Positions 45,874 through 57,721 of a DNA stretch of 64,000 nucleotides are shown here, in pieces. Position numbers and translations under genes: made by a program. The DNA is from Pogonophryne albipinna (Eukaryota; Chordata; Actinopteri; Perciformes; Artedidraconidae). Positions within the stretch are counted from its first letter, which is position 1; each line of letters starts with the position of its first letter. The stretch is from contig CM053244.1 of the NCBI GenBank assembly GCA_028583405.1, positions 2,775,607 through 2,839,606 of the forward strand, given 5' to 3'. The notes under the pieces were generated by a model. That model did no database searches and had not been told where the DNA came from. It worked only from the letters and a program-made list of their open reading frames with translations.

Positions 45874-46914
45874 GTTGTAAAAAAAGGAGCAAATATAGAA
45901 CTATTATAAACAGATTCTTTTAAATACTATAAAATGAACAAATAATAATGACAAGGTTGAAACACAACGAGAACACGGTAGAGCTAGAGCTTGATGTCAA
46001 ACACTGAATATTCATATGAAGTTACGTCAAAGACATGTGTGTCACCACGAGGTGACACGGCGGTTGCCCAACCAATTCTCAAGATCTCTACCCCAGAAAC
46101 CATGGCCCTTTCTCATTTCATCAAATCAAATTTGTGCTATTTTGATTCTATAACATGTTTCATCAAATCCCCCTCCTCAACTCCTGGTAGTGACCCGGAA
46201 ATGAATTTCAGCGCGCCATGTTGAAGGACATCTCATTTCTCTAAATGCACTTTGAGGACCGAGCATCGAGCATCGAGGAGGCTCTCTGGAGGAGCTCTAA
46301 CCGAGGATACACTGATGGGTCCTCTACGGTCCTCCACGGCTCCTTCGTGGATGCATTTCCGGCAACAGAGATGTTTCAAAGAGTCGTGACGCACGGCCGT
46401 TCTTATCTCAGCCAATGACAGCTCTGCATGCATCCCCTGGATATTATTTTATTAACTGCTTTCATCGCGACGCGATGTTTCCAGAGAGAACAGCTGTGAG
46501 GTCCGTGCAGAAAGCAGAGCAGTGTGTATAATATATATCACTCAGTATAACAGGCCTACTCTCTTTATTTGCTGTAGTTTGGTAGATATCTACAAACAAA
46601 GAGTCCATATTTTTCTAAAACCATTTAGTGCTTCACATAATAAAATACACAACGGCTGTTAGGCTGTTAGCTGTAGGTGCGTGTGTGTGGTACAGTGTGT
46701 GCGTAGATGCAGCGGACAGACAGGTCTCAGTTGGTTTGGTGTCCTCTGCTTACTTTTAATACTTGGCCAGTAATTTATTTTCCTCATTGTAGCGACCAGA
46801 GAGGGGAGAGGGGGGGGATATATCCAGTCTCTGATAGTGTTACGTTATTATGAGAGTGCTCTGTTTGATTCTGAAATTGTATATATATGTATATAAATAT
46901 ATACATATATATAC

Positions 46915-46982
<68 letters not shown>

Positions 46983-47747
46983 GCATCTGTAGCCTGTTAT
47001 TGTCTCATTATACCGCACTGTGAATGAATCAAAGTAAATAAGTGGTCATGAACACATCTGTCCATCAGACAGAGGGCTGCTGTGCCTCCTGTCATCATTA
47101 ATGGACGTCTCTTTAAAGTTTCCCTCCTTTGCCTCATTGTCTGATTGTGTTCACCTGTTGCCCTTGTGTTTCTGCCTCCCCTGCCCAGCTGTGTCTTGTC
47201 CTGTGATTACCCTTCTGTGTATTTAGTCTTGTCTTCCCCTTTGCTCCATGTTCGGTCGTCGCCTTTTCTCGTCCATGATACCTGCCCGTCTTTCAAGTCC
47301 ATGTTACCGCCATGCTCGTAAGTTTGTTCTTGTCTGTGGTGCAACCCAGTTTTCTTAATGTTTAGTTGTTTCTTGTTTTTTTAGTCATCGCTTTTTTTTA
47401 CCTGACCTTCTTGTCCTTTTACTGCATTTGGGTCCTATTTTCCCCCAATCTTGACACCATGTATTTAGCTGGTTCTAGAAGAATAATCAACATTGTATAT
47501 AACAAGATAAAACAGTCAAAGTGCTATAACTCCTCTATCAGCTGATGCCAACAGGCAGGAATAGGGAGACAAAACACTGAGAGCACAGCAGCCCAAGGTT
47601 GCAGGCCTGTGCTCAGTGAGGGCAGTACAAACTGATAAACTGGGTCAAAGTTGAGGGCCTAGGAAAATATTTCCCCAGCACCCACTTTTATAGTAAATAA
47701 GCAAATTACAATGTGATACATTCAGAAAGTGTTTAGCTGTTTAATTC
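45874..47747. other. Gene-free stretch with microsatellite and LTR-like fragment
   Basis: No supported gene. A (GT)n tract lies at 46919-46980. The block 47100-47400 (TGTGTATTTAGTCTTGTCTT and neighbours) resembles the TATA/R region of a fish LTR and is loosely similar to 53140-53250. Neither has recognisable LTR ends. Confidence 0.4.
46919..46980. repeat. (GT)31 microsatellite
   Basis: An uninterrupted GT dinucleotide run preceded by a TATATA/ACATAT-rich stretch. Confidence 0.98.
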
Positions 47748-48387
47748 TACACTGAAAGAAACAACTTGTAGGATTTACTTGATTAAATCTTAGCAAGTAT
47801 TTGCACTTACTTTTTCTAAGTATATTTTACTGCTGTAATATCAAGTAGAACTTACTTTCCAGTATCAAGTCAAATGTACTTATCACCAGACGTAACATTG
47901 GTGAAAATATTAAGTAAATGTTACTTAATAATGTTGAAGTTACACGTTATATTTATTTGAACTAATTAAGTAAAGTCTAATTATTTTCTTCATGGACAGG
48001 AACATCACTGTTATCAAATTATTAAGTACATATTATATATCTGTAATAGTTACTGTTATGAAGTAAATAAGTAGATTTTATCATATTTTTTCAGTTTAAA
48101 ATGTTGAATTACTCATTTGTTTGAAGTTATATTACTCACTTTAATTATGTAATTGTTACTCATTTACTTTTGAAAAATGTTACCTAATAAATGTAATAAT
48201 CTATGCATTTAATATACATTGAGCACAAATCACACAACTAAAATACAATACAATTACACTTTATTTTGTCAACAATTCAATCACTATTAACCGACAACAT
48301 TAACATTATAATAACTGCATGCAAACAATCTCTAAGCAGCAGCTTTCACAAAGCCCAAGAGCCAGAGGCAGGTGAGAAAACGCTGTT

Positions 48388-48869
48388 GAGAAGTCTGCAT
48401 GTGAAGAAGCTTGACAATTACTTTACATGTGTAACTTCCTCCAAGTCTGCAAGCTCAAAGTTTCAAATCAGACAGAAATGAAGTCAATTGTCAAATACAT
48501 TTAAACTTGCAGCGACATACAAAGGGCCTCATGCAAGAACATACTTGATATGAATAGAGCCAGAACCATGAAAGCTCAGAGGCAGGTGAGAAAACGCTGA
48601 AGTGTTTAGAACAAGAAAACCCAGGTGGTGAGGAATAACTGAAAATGAGCTAGGTCCTTAGAAACTGTTGCGTCACACTTAACACAATCACTCTATCAGT
48701 TGAGAAGTCTGCATGTGAAGAAGCATGACAATTACTTTACATGTGTAACTTCCTCCAAGTCTGCGAGCTCAAAGTTTCAAATCAGACAGAAATAAAGTCA
48801 ATTGTCAAATACATTTCAACTTGCAGCGACATACTAAGGGCCTCATGCAAGAACATACTTGATATGAAT
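48388..48869. repeat. Direct repeat, ~170 bp, two copies 311 bp apart
   Basis: 48388-48557 and 48699-48869 share GTTGAGAAGTCTGCATGTGA through CATACTTGATATGAATAGA with few differences. They lie immediately downstream of the SAMD3-like stop codon and may be its 3' UTR. Confidence 0.85.
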
Positions 48870-48888
48870 AGACGGCTTTTCCATGTCT

Positions 48889-51800
48889 TTAAGACAGCAG
48901 GTTCACATTCAAAGCTTGCACTTTTGGGGTCAGCTTAATCCCATCCAGTCCGAGAAAAAGTTTCTGGAACACCTCAAAAGTGTAGCGCAGTGTTGGGGGG
49001 TATGCCAAGTTTAACGCATAAATCAGCCCCATAATGAGCGTGCATGCTTTGGCAGTACTGCCGCATCCTGGCATAATCTCTCTGCCTTCAAGCAGGAGGG
49101 CTGCATCAACTGGATCCTCTTCATTGGCACCATGGACAACCAGGATCTTCAAGATGTGTTCAGTTGCATCACTGCGGCTGTCCTCCTGCATACAATTTAC
49201 AAGAAAAATGAAGTGAGAAACATAGAATGCTTGAATCATTCAAAGTGACTTCATTGTCAGGGCAGAATGAACACATGTGCTAAAGACCATCATTAACTCT
49301 GAGACCCTAGGGCCCTAATCCGGGCCGGCCAATTGTACTGTCTTTCAGAGGCTCTAGAGGGCTCAGTTCTGAAGCTAGAGTAAAGATGATATCATATGAA
49401 ACTAGGATCTGAGTAATCCATTGGTGCCTTGTCCAACCATGTCATGCTGGTCAGCAAAGAGGCTAAATAACGCTGCAAAGATAGGCAACATTTTGGCGAG
49501 GGGAAAATGACATGACCATATTCAAAGGGGTCATCCCCTGACCTTTAAGCTCAAGATATCTGAATGAAAATGTGTTCTCTGGATACCCACGAGTCTCCTC
49601 TTTACACACATGGACACTTCATGCTGATCACAGGCAGTTTGGGACGAAAAACATGCAGTTCTGTGCATGCAGTATAAATGTGTTTTTTTCGCCTTTCTTA
49701 AAACGTTGTATTTTAATATTTTTGCATACTGGGGTCAGGGAATTGCATGAATTGGATATGTGGATCCAATGAGCCCAATTATATTCATGTGTGATGATGT
49801 AGGAGCCATTCCATTGGAGTGAAACTTTTTTTGAAGATTGACTTCACAGTATAAAATGAGCTGTTGTGGCTTCTAGGATAGTCACAGCCATAAACTAAAG
49901 ACGGAGGGCTTTCAGAGGATGTATGGCGTTCCTAGGTTTATTTAGAAAAAGGGGGTTTCTGAGCAGTTTCCAGAACAGAAGTGCTCACCATCCAATCGCG
50001 GAAAAATGCAATTCTTGCAGAAATGTAAAAATAATTCTGATTTTTTTTTATTCCAAATCACAGCATAGATTATTCTATGTCTTGATGTCCTAATGTGATA
50101 CTTTGAAGGAATTTTTGACCATATTTGGCAATTCTCGAGTGGTTAATATGCTTAAATTTAGCAGCAAATCTGTGTATTAAATGGTATCAACACAAAAATT
50201 GCTGCAACAAGTTATGGGACATAATAGAGCAGGATAGCATCTCTCAAATACTTGGACCAATGTTCTGAGCCGTAATACACTGAAAACATTACAATTTAAT
50301 TAATTGAAATTAATAAACTATGTTTATAATAGATTTGTGACTAGAACAATTTGACCCAGCTTTCAGATGATGTAAACCACTTCTATATGACATAAACTGT
50401 TGAGCTGCTATCTCCCTCTAAAGACCTCCTGTTTTAACATTAAAATGTTACAACAGTGTCATTAAAAAAAAAAAAAAATCATGCTTTACCAGGCAATCTT
50501 CAAAAAGATCCTGTTTTTCGCCAAGGTATAGTATGAGGCTGCGGATGACAGAGTCACGCCTCATGTCAATGCTTTGGTTCTGTGAAGAGATTAATATTGT
50601 GTCAATACTGAACTAATATTCATACACAATAAACTTTCAAGGAAGAAAACAAGAGCATACATGTGCGAGGAGGAGTGATTTGAGCAAACTGAGCAAGAGC
50701 CATGGAAAGATGGACCATGCAGGGGCATTTAAACAACCGAGTGTGAGGATGTGTGCTGTATATGTGTAAGCATTGGGCATTGGGTGATGTGTGTGTGAGT
50801 GAGGTCTGTCTTCCTTAAAAAAAAATGTGATCATGCACAATTTTGAACAAGCATACCTGACTCAGTTTTTCCAGGAACGGCCTCAGCTTGGTCCCGAGGA
50901 CTCCTCCCTTGGCCTTCATCAGGGCAATAAGTTTTGGTGTGTAGTGGTCGAGTTTGTACATGAAGCTCTGCTCCAGCGAAATTGTAGTTATTCGCCCGAA
51001 TTCCGCCTTTATCTGAAGTGACAAAGTAATCACAAGCACAACATGAGGAACTGGGCCAATAAGTCTGATACAAAATTAAGGCAGGGTCAATTATGTATAG
51101 GGTGTTATAAATCGTGCAGATATTAATGGTGGAATGAACAAGGTAGCTATTTATAGAATGTTAACTTTGAGAGAATAGTGTTTCAAGTTAATTAATGTTC
51201 ATGTGTATCTATCTTTTTTTAATTTGTTCCTGTACAATGGAGCATGTATAGATTCACCTACCTCAGCTTCACAAAACAAAGCAGGCCATCTCTCTTTGAA
51301 GTCACCAGCAGCAGAAAAGAGAAGGGTTTTGAAAAAGTGTCTTTACTATAGGAAATATGCATTACACAGTTGCCTACAATGATATGCAGGCATTTATTTT
51401 TATTACATTTTTGTTAACGAGAAACATCTATTAGAACAGGCTCAGCCGAAATTACATTGGCCCACCCACAATTGAAATCCTGGCGCCTCGGCTGATGCCA
51501 GGGCTAGTCAGTTAGCATGCTAATTTCAGTAGCTAATATATCTATACAACACAATAGATTGGCGTATGACATAATGCAAGCACTGTAACCTCTTTGGTTT
51601 CTGTACATATTTTTTTTAATGTTTAAAAAAATCCATTGTGACCATAACCTGACAGGATGACAACGCTAATTTTGGAAAACTGCGGCTAACGCTAACTCAG
51701 CTAACATTACTTTTCCTCTCCTCTGCTTTTGACAATGCTATTCCAACTGTTATGCCCTTAGTTTTATAGACGTGAAATAAAACGTGGAACCTTCTTTAGA

Positions 51801-52031
51801 TGCATGCGAGTGTTTTTTTTATAATTATCTGGTAAATTACAGTTAAGGTTAGCTAGCTAACAGCATGTAACATATCTAAAACATAATCTCTCAACTTTGT
51901 GAACTAATGCACAGAAACGTTAACATGGTTCAAGCAAACAAGAATCAGGCTATTATGCACAAAGACACATATATTATCATAAGTCTTAAACAGAGAGACA
52001 ATAACTTACCAACACTTCTTTTTCCAGCCAT
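48889..52031 (-). CDS. SAMD3-like C-terminal domain protein, five exons, 198 aa, open
   Basis: Proposed exons (minus strand): 52031-52010, 51293-51262, 51012-50857, 50579-50490 and 49185-48889. All introns have GT/AG borders, and the joined frame is open from ATG to TAA with phases that fit. The protein starts MAGKRSVERWPALF, then AEFGRITTISLEQSFM, YTPKLIALMKAKGGVLG, and ends YALNLAYPPTLRYTFEVFQK plus ~20 residues. These match, from memory, the C-terminal half of fish proteins annotated as sterile alpha motif domain-containing 3-like; there is no SAM domain here. Function is unknown. A partial inverted copy lies at 20527-22921. Exons 1 and 2 are the least certain. Confidence 0.7.
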
Positions 52032-52115
52032 ACAGCTCCTCCGACAGCCTTCAAATGTACAACTGCAAACCCAACTGAACCATCGTCCAAAAACGCGGGT
52101 ATCTTGTCTTGTCAA

Positions 52116-52128
52116 GACGCATGCGCGG
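52116..52128 (-). promoter_or_regulatory. NRF1-like motif upstream of the SAMD3-like start
   Basis: CGCGCATGCGTC on the minus strand, about 90 bp 5' of the ATG, is one change from the NRF1 consensus. Such sites are common at CpG-type promoters. It is the only CpG cluster I noticed near the gene. Confidence 0.4.
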
Positions 52129-52401
52129 ATTCAAACAGCTACTATGGTTTTAGATTAACATTTACTTAGTATTTTAAGGTTTATGAGCAGTGATTATAAA
52201 TCATTTAAATAGTATGAGTAAATATATAATAAAACTTACTCCTCCCACACTGTAAATGTATTACATGAATAAAAGGTATATACATTTAAAATGTTACTTA
52301 AGAAATTCTAGTTCTTTGTGAATCTTGATATTACCATGTAAAAAGTACGACAGTTAATTAAATATATTTTACTACACCAAAAAGTCAGTTTTTTGAGTGT
52401 A

Positions 52402-53256
52402 GCTGATTCTGTACAATAGAAATAGCCACGTAGATTGATGGAGTTTGAAGAGGAGCAGTCTATCTCCCAGAAGAAAAAGACTCAGTGTGGTTATCACCAT
52501 GAAGACGGAATCTAGGTCAGGTAATGAATGAGATAGGAATCCTTTTTCTTAACGATTGAACTGAATTACTGGCTCTCAACACACACAATGGTTGGGATGA
52601 ATCTGTAGTGAACTCCAGTAGGACAAGTGCGAAGTATAAGAAAGGACAAGTATAACAAATACTGTAAAGAAGTCATAATATATTTAACATGCTACATTCT
52701 TTAGAAACAATGCCATTACCCTATAACGTTTTCCACAACCAAGAGCCAAGACAGAAGTGTCAGAGAAGAACTCCTTACTCAAGAATGATGTTGCCATGTT
52801 CTCTCACCTGTGTAATGGGATGCAGCCCATTGAAGTGCCATGAAGAGGTGGTATACATTGGAGGATCATTGAACACTGGGAAATATATTATTGAGCTGGA
52901 AACAAATCATCCATGTCTTTCACTTTCTGAAACCCTCCTGGATTACCAACGGTCCAGAGTTCAACTCCTGGACAGACACACGGGCTTTGACAAAACATCA
53001 GCAGAAAACTTTTAAAGTTTGCTTTGATTGTCATGATCTCAGTTTTGGTTTCCTGTTTTATTTTGAAATGTGTTTTTTCCTTGTGTCTTGTCTTGTTTTA
53101 CTTCCTGTCTCTGTGTTTCCCTCATATTTGATTGTTCAATTATTTACACCTGATGCCCTTGTGTTTTGTGTATTTAGGCCTGTCTTACATAGTGTTGTAG
53201 TTCATTAGTTTGTCGTCATTATTTAGTGCTTCGTCTGCCCTCCTGCATCCTCCACG
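52402..53256. other. Gene-free stretch
   Basis: Frames at 52689-53015 and 52891-53208 show no domain. The last ~120 bp resembles an LTR-like fragment also seen near 47100-47300. Confidence 0.4.
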
Positions 53257-53587
53257 TAAGTGTTGTAGTCAAGACCACCTTAACCGAGACCAAGACAAGA
53301 CCAAGACCAGAGTTAACCAAGACCAAGTCAAGACCAAGGCAGGGCAAGACCAAGTCAAGATTAAAACAACTTGATGTTTCCGCCCCCTGTCCTAATAATT
53401 CTTATGAATCCCGATACCGGACAATTGTTATTTGTTCCGAATCGGAACCGGATATCGGTACCCAACCTTCATCACATCCCCAGCCACAGCCGTGGTCTTG
53501 ACATAAAATCTCGAGTCATATAGGTCAGAGACAAAACCAAGACCTTTTTAAAAAGAGGTCAAGACCAGTCTCGAGTACCACAACACT
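53257..53587. mobile_element. Palindromic MITE with AGTGTTGTAG termini
   Basis: The ends AGTGTTGTAGTCAAGACC and GAGTACCACAACACT are inverted repeats. The flanks CCTCCACG (53249-53256) and ACTCCACG (53588-53595) are an 8-bp TSD with one mismatch, which suggests hAT. The left half contains a CAAGACCAAGA-type short repeat. The open frame inside is a repeat translation. Confidence 0.75.
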
Positions 53588-53595
53588 ACTCCACG

Positions 53596-56500
53596 AATCT
53601 GATGCTCAAATCTGAGAAAGTCTTTGACATTATCTTTCAGTAGCAACAAAAAACAGCTTACAATAGATGCAGCATTGATGGATGCATGATTGGAAGCCTT
53701 TATTACAGCATGCTGTTGCAACATACAGACTGAGCTGCGTGTGTCACAATCCTGAAGCCTTGATACAATTCAGCAAAAATAATTCACAAACACTGATAGA
53801 GGGATCCCCCACAGCATTCATAAGAAGAAAGATGTATGTGCAGAGCCTCTCCCTCCCCTGCTGGGCTGCAGCATATAAATTACGGGCTCCTCTCATTCTG
53901 TAATGGGAGATTCTGAGCCCAAACGCTGATGGAGGGCCTGGTCATTTGTCAAGCTCTGTTCCAACTCTCTGACATGATTGATGCAGGGACCTCCTCCGCT
54001 CTGAGCCACCACCGCCGGCTCTGGATTAAAATCCATCCATGCTGACGTTTACATATTAAAATTGGTAGTTAGGGCAATTCTCCATGTGGAAACAAAAGTG
54101 GCCAACTCTGCAGAGAATGTTATCGATCACCCTGACAGTGTGTTTGTACGGAGTCTAAATGGGGACAAGAAGATCATTTGTTGCATATGTTGATGAAACT
54201 AGATGCTCTGCATGGATCCTAACACCTGTCAAATGTAGAGAACCTTCTCTCCAAAGCCCTGACTCAATGTGAGACTGTAGCAGCCGGTGGTAAAAATGTT
54301 ACACCAAATATTTATTCAGGGATCATATATTTTCCTATTTATATCCTCATTCCTTGATTTTGTTTTTGTTCAGCTATTTGTGCCATGTATAGATCAAATA
54401 TTGGCTCGTAATAATCAAACTTACACTTTTCTGTCAATCATTTATCATTTCATAATCATGGGGACTTAAATGGTCCCAGTTCTAAAAGGAACCAATACAA
54501 TTCATACAATATGTGTTTTAATGGTGGTAATTTACCATGATGTGAAGAGTATTAGGTAAAAAATGGCTACGCTTACTACAAATCATTCCACACCACCTGA
54601 CAGCTGCTGCTACAGAGAGGGCCGCCTTGTAGTGGTGTATGACATTATGATGACATCACGTGACAGCTGTGGGGAACGTTACAACGATATCGGAATCATG
54701 TGGCTCAAGTTTCATACTTGGATCAAATGGTGACAAACAAGTAATCTCCACGACAACTGAGCTAAGGGAAACCTTTAAGATTCAGTTAAATGATTTTGCT
54801 AAGCAAGAAGTGATTGTGATAAAAAATTACGTGTGCTGCTTACAGTACCCAAAGCATGATGAGAAAACACTGACAACATCTTTATTTAACCAGGAGAGTC
54901 CTGGCAAAGATAGGCAGCAGCACAGTTACAGAACTTATCTCTTGAGAAAAAAAAAAAACATTGGATGCTTTTTGCCGACTCATTGCTGTCAGTTAAGATG
55001 TATGTATGGTGTCCAAATGTTTGCAAAGAACACAAAAGAATATTGGACATTTAACTAAATATAATGAAAAGAACTATTAGCTTTGTTCGTTATTCTCGCG
55101 TCCAGGAGAGAAGCTTTAAAAGTAAGAGACAATGGAGTCTCTGAGAAAGGTTAAAATGGGTACTTTAATTAAAATGGCGCGGTAATGTTACAAGCAGAAG
55201 ATGATTCAGAGAGAGGAGACAGCTGTGTCCTCGGTGTCTCGAGGGGAAGGGCGAGGAACACACATCAACCGTTTAAATATCCTCCTACCACTCGAGCTGG
55301 TTTCTCCATTCTTACCTACCCTACCTTTCACTCTTTTTAGGGTTTTATTTATTTCAAAGTGGGCCCATTTTAATTATATTTGTTTTCCTTCAAATGTGCA
55401 GAGGACTCCCCAAGTGCTGTGTTTAATTTATTTTAAAGTAGGCCTGTGTATTATTTTTAATTCTCCTTATAGGAGTTCTCTGTTTCTTATTAGAGGTTAA
55501 CAGTTTTATATAATGTCATAAATAGCAAATGCAAAAAAAACTTTTGTTTTTGTCTATGATATAACAATAAATACAACTTTATAAGCTATCAAGCTATGAA
55601 ATATGTTTTGCGGCTCCAGACAAAAAATGTTTTGGGAAAAGGGAGCAAAATTGCAAAAAGGTTGCTGACCCCTGGGCTAGGCTAACATGTAGCTGCTCCA
55701 TCTGCACTCACAAAAACGTAATTCAAACGTAAGTAAATTAGCGAACATAGAGTAAACATAGTAGTAAACATAGAGTTTACACACATACATTTATAAACAC
55801 AGATTTGTGTCCCGCTTCTGAGCAGACAATGAGAAACTTTGAGCTCTATGTGCCGTGACGAGAATGTTTTTGAGTTTCTCACCGCTGATTGGCTTTCGCA
55901 AGACAGCGTCAAGTGAATGTAACGCTTGAGTTGAACAAATATTACTCTCGCAAATTAAGTTATGTCTTGTCTTTGCATTGACTTTGCATGTTATCGGGAT
56001 GTGAAAAAAATTGCACCGCCTCTGGTGTGAAGGTAGTTTTCATTTTGACAAGACAATAAAAAAGATGAGGTCTAACTCAAAACGTTGTCTTCTAACCAAA
56101 GCGTGAGATAGCTGATGTAGAAAGTAGATCTTGTATATATTAATTAATATGAAGAAGCCCTATCAGGTACCTCTTCAACAATTCTACATTTCAAAATTAA
56201 CTTTTCCTAGTAGTACTGTGATTTATGGTGCGGAAATAAAATAATTTGTATGTGTACACATTTTTATCTTGGTCTGTACGCTTGCTGTTAATCTACGTAG
56301 ACAAAGACATTCTTATTGTAAATCTCATCTAATAATTCAATTTTTGACTTATTTATTTGTATAAAGCAGTGACATCCCTGTTGTAGCAGCCTGAGACACA
56401 ACCAAATGGGTGATTCATATTTTTGAACACTCCTTATGGTGCTCATAAAAAAAAATCCCTTCTCCATATATCATATGCATATCCATGTCAACATCAACCC

Positions 56501-57031
56501 ATTTGGGAGCTAATCACTGAGTTCCCTGCTCCTAATTACAACTGCAAACAAAATACTATCTGAATTCAGCTTTAACATGCACAAGTGTGTTCACATTTAG
56601 GCCTCTTCTGGCTCAGCAACTCTCCTCTGATCCCCTCTTCTTCTTCTTTTTTTACAGTAAAAGGGGCTAGTTAGACCAGTTAGTTTTGCTAGTGTACCTT
56701 TCTTACTAAAAACACATACCTTACATTATGTTAAACATTGTTTATTAACAAATAAATCAGTTTGCTGACCCAGGAGGCTGATTCTCCATCACGGTGAGGT
56801 AAAGGTGGAGTGGCTGGAGAAGGCTGTAATCTGAAATCTGTCTGGGGAACATTAGGCTGCTTATACATGCTGTCAAGTGTCAAAGTTAAATTACTTTTCT
56901 GTGCTAGTGATGTTCAGAATTAAAATGAATCCCCTGGATGTTTGAACTATTCTGCAGCAGTGCATTTATTTTGAGTTATCTGTGATTAACGGTTAAATCC
57001 TTAGACATTGATTGTAACGATCTTCAAGCAC
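53596..57031. other. Gene-free stretch with repeat fragments
   Basis: No supported gene. TTTATTTAACCAGGAGAGTC near 54880 is a common fish repeat motif. The 132-aa frame at 54660-55058 has no recognised domain. A solitary hAT end lies at 55655-55676. Confidence 0.4.
55600..55676. mobile_element. Solitary hAT right end
   Basis: GCGGCTCCAGACAAAAAATG continues to GGTTGCTGACCCCTG, a typical hAT terminus. No matching left end with a TSD was found nearby. Confidence 0.55.
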
Positions 57032-57457
57032 CTCATGAGCAGTGGTTGCGTTAGACTTTTTCGTTGTCCGTCATTTTGACGGACAGTATCGTAACATTTC
57101 CATCATAATCCATTATTACCCGTCATTTTATTTGTCATGTTTTAATGATGAGATGAGACATATTGTATGTATGTTTGGGTACTGAGCAGCAAATGTTCAT
57201 TCATTCTTTTTTTTTTAATGATTCATACAGAACTTTTAAGGGCATGGAGAAAAAAAAAGATGAACAGAGACACCGACCGTGTGGTCACTTTTCATGTCAA
57301 CACGAACATGAATGATTTATTTTTTCATGCACTGATAGCACAGCAGAGGGGGGCAGAGCCCGCTAAAAACACTGCGACCGTTGTGCCTAAACAGGCAAAT
57401 ATGAGCAATGCCATCGTTTTAAATGAGACAATTACAATCAAAATATGAACAAAACAT

Positions 57458-57720
57458 TTACAAGAACAACTCAATTGATCTGCTGTAGCCTAGCCTGAAC
57501 GCTGATTTCTGCATCGTCGTGCAGAACATTTTGCCATCTTCCCTCCTCAGCCACTTAAACTCTTGCTCCCACTGAACCCGGTACTCCCGCTTGAGCTCCT
57601 TGCCACTTGCTTGCCCCTCTGCCGCTGGCTGAACGTTGTCAGTTTTAGTCTTACTGGATTGTCCTTCATCCTCCAGCGCATCAATCCCTCTTTTTTCACC
57701 TCGTTTATCCACACCATCAC
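57458..57720 (-). pseudogene. hAT transposase N-terminal exon (ZNF862/TTF-type)
   Basis: The minus strand reads DKRGEKRGIDAL, then KREYRVQWEQEFKWLRREDG and KMFCTT. This resembles the R-x-Y...F-W-L...M-F-C start of hAT-derived proteins such as ZNF862 and C17orf113. The second zinc-binding Cys appears lost, there is no upstream Met, and the LINE interrupts the sequence at about 57721. It is clearly inactive. Confidence 0.6.
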
Positions 57721-57721
57721 A

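Larger units (their letters stand above)
47750..52399 (-). mobile_element. TA-flanked unit carrying a SAMD3-like gene
   Basis: CACTGAAAGAAAC at 47750 and the inverted end GTTTTTTGAGTG-like sequence at 52387-52399 are both bordered by TA. Subterminal sequence on both sides is AT-rich with AAGTA motifs. The TIR is short and imperfect and no transposase is visible, so the element status is tentative. If real, it is a non-autonomous element containing a complete five-exon gene. Confidence 0.45.

Noticed and set aside
3817..51274. Possible large inverted segmental duplication, because several blocks in the left half recur inverted in the right half (3.8/36.4, 6.3/44.7, 20.5/48.9 kb)
   Set aside because: The order of the blocks is the same, not reversed, on the right, and each pair has its own element ends. 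Independent insertions explain it better.
54660..55058. 132-aa frame as a possible gene
   Set aside because: It has no recognised motif, and it overlaps a TTTATTTAACCAGGAGAG repeat common in fish intergenic DNA.
8014..55676. Pairing the hAT left end at 8014 with the right end at 55655-55676 as one element
   Set aside because: Flanking 8-mers do not match and the distance is implausible; they are ends of different copies.
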